NCBI GenBank assembly: GCA_913054205.1
Contig: CAJXJM010000194.1
Coordinates: forward strand, 1-5,521
Direction: 5' to 3'
Source: an uncultured Rhodospirillaceae bacterium
GTDB lineage: Bacteria > Pseudomonadota > Alphaproteobacteria > Rhodospirillales > UBA2165
DNA: 5,521 nt
Shown: positions 5,475 through 5,521 of the stretch, piece by piece
How positions within the stretch are numbered: position 1 is the stretch's first letter
How the letters are laid out: every line of letters starts with the position of its first letter
The notes under the pieces: generated by a model
The model's database searches: none
The model's input: only the letters and a program-made list of their open reading frames with translations
Told to the model about the DNA's origin: nothing
Translations under genes and position numbers: made by a program

Positions 5475-5521
5475 ATGAATACTGAAATTAAATCGATTGG
5501 AATTATAGGCGCCGGCCAGAT
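5475..5521 (+). CDS. 3-hydroxybutyryl-CoA dehydrogenase-like protein, N-terminal fragment (3' end outside window)
   Basis: Only 15 complete codons are visible: MNTEIKSIGIIGAGQ, with the next codon starting AT, consistent with Met. This is the beginning of an NAD-binding Rossmann fold: a short beta strand (KSIGIIG) and the first two glycines (Gly12, Gly14) of a probable G-x-G-x-x-G loop. IGIIGAGQM is characteristic of short 3-hydroxyacyl-CoA dehydrogenases of the Hbd/PaaH type, which oxidise (S)-3-hydroxybutyryl-CoA to acetoacetyl-CoA. The gene order etfB - etfA - hbd, common in alphaproteobacteria, supports this. The start lies 34 bases after etfA; the ribosome site is weak (GGTAG, 6 bases upstream). 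Another Rossmann-fold dehydrogenase cannot be excluded from so few residues. Confidence 0.72.
   Translation, partial: MNTEIKSIGIIGAGQ

Noticed and set aside
1..5521. Mobile element, CRISPR array, tRNA/rRNA or defence system
   Set aside because: No regularly spaced repeats, transposase or integrase motifs, terminal repeats or structural RNA signatures were seen on either strand.

Overview
The window looks like ordinary chromosomal DNA of an alphaproteobacterium of moderate GC content. Three things suggest this: the long class II ribonucleotide reductase with a TSCPD domain and a cysteine-rich tail, the HIG1-type two-helix membrane protein, and the gene order ATP:cob(I)alamin adenosyltransferase - etfB - etfA - 3-hydroxyacyl-CoA dehydrogenase. 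I cannot name a genus from sequence alone.

Layout. Positions 1-1617 (+) hold the C-terminal 538 residues of NrdJ, cut off by the left edge of the window. A bidirectional terminator (1627-1661) separates it from a convergent, unrecognised 101-residue helical protein on the minus strand (1684-1989). A 362-base AT-rich gap (1990-2351) without genes follows and must carry the divergent promoters. Next come three closely spaced + strand genes: a small GIY-YIG-like protein of unknown role (2352-2792), a 71-residue HIG1-family membrane protein (2814-3029) and a PduO-type adenosyltransferase (3047-3610). After a 135-base gap with a good sigma-70-type promoter and an inverted repeat, etfB (3746-4495) and etfA (4508-5440) follow. 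The first 15 codons of a 3-hydroxybutyryl-CoA dehydrogenase-like gene begin at 5475.

How the genes fit together. The adenosyltransferase makes adenosylcobalamin, the radical cofactor NrdJ needs to make deoxynucleotides, so both ends of one cofactor relationship lie within 4 kb. EtfB and EtfA form the FAD/AMP heterodimer that takes electrons from acyl-CoA dehydrogenases and passes them to ETF:quinone oxidoreductase. The following dehydrogenase belongs to beta-oxidation or 3-hydroxybutyrate metabolism. Adenosylcobalamin also serves methylmalonyl-CoA mutase, a plausible but unproven link between the adenosyltransferase and acyl-CoA metabolism.

I found no mobile element, CRISPR array, tRNA, rRNA or obvious defence system. 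The least explained items are the convergent 101-residue gene, the GIY-YIG-like protein with an apparently displaced catalytic arginine, and the inverted repeat at the predicted etfB transcription start.
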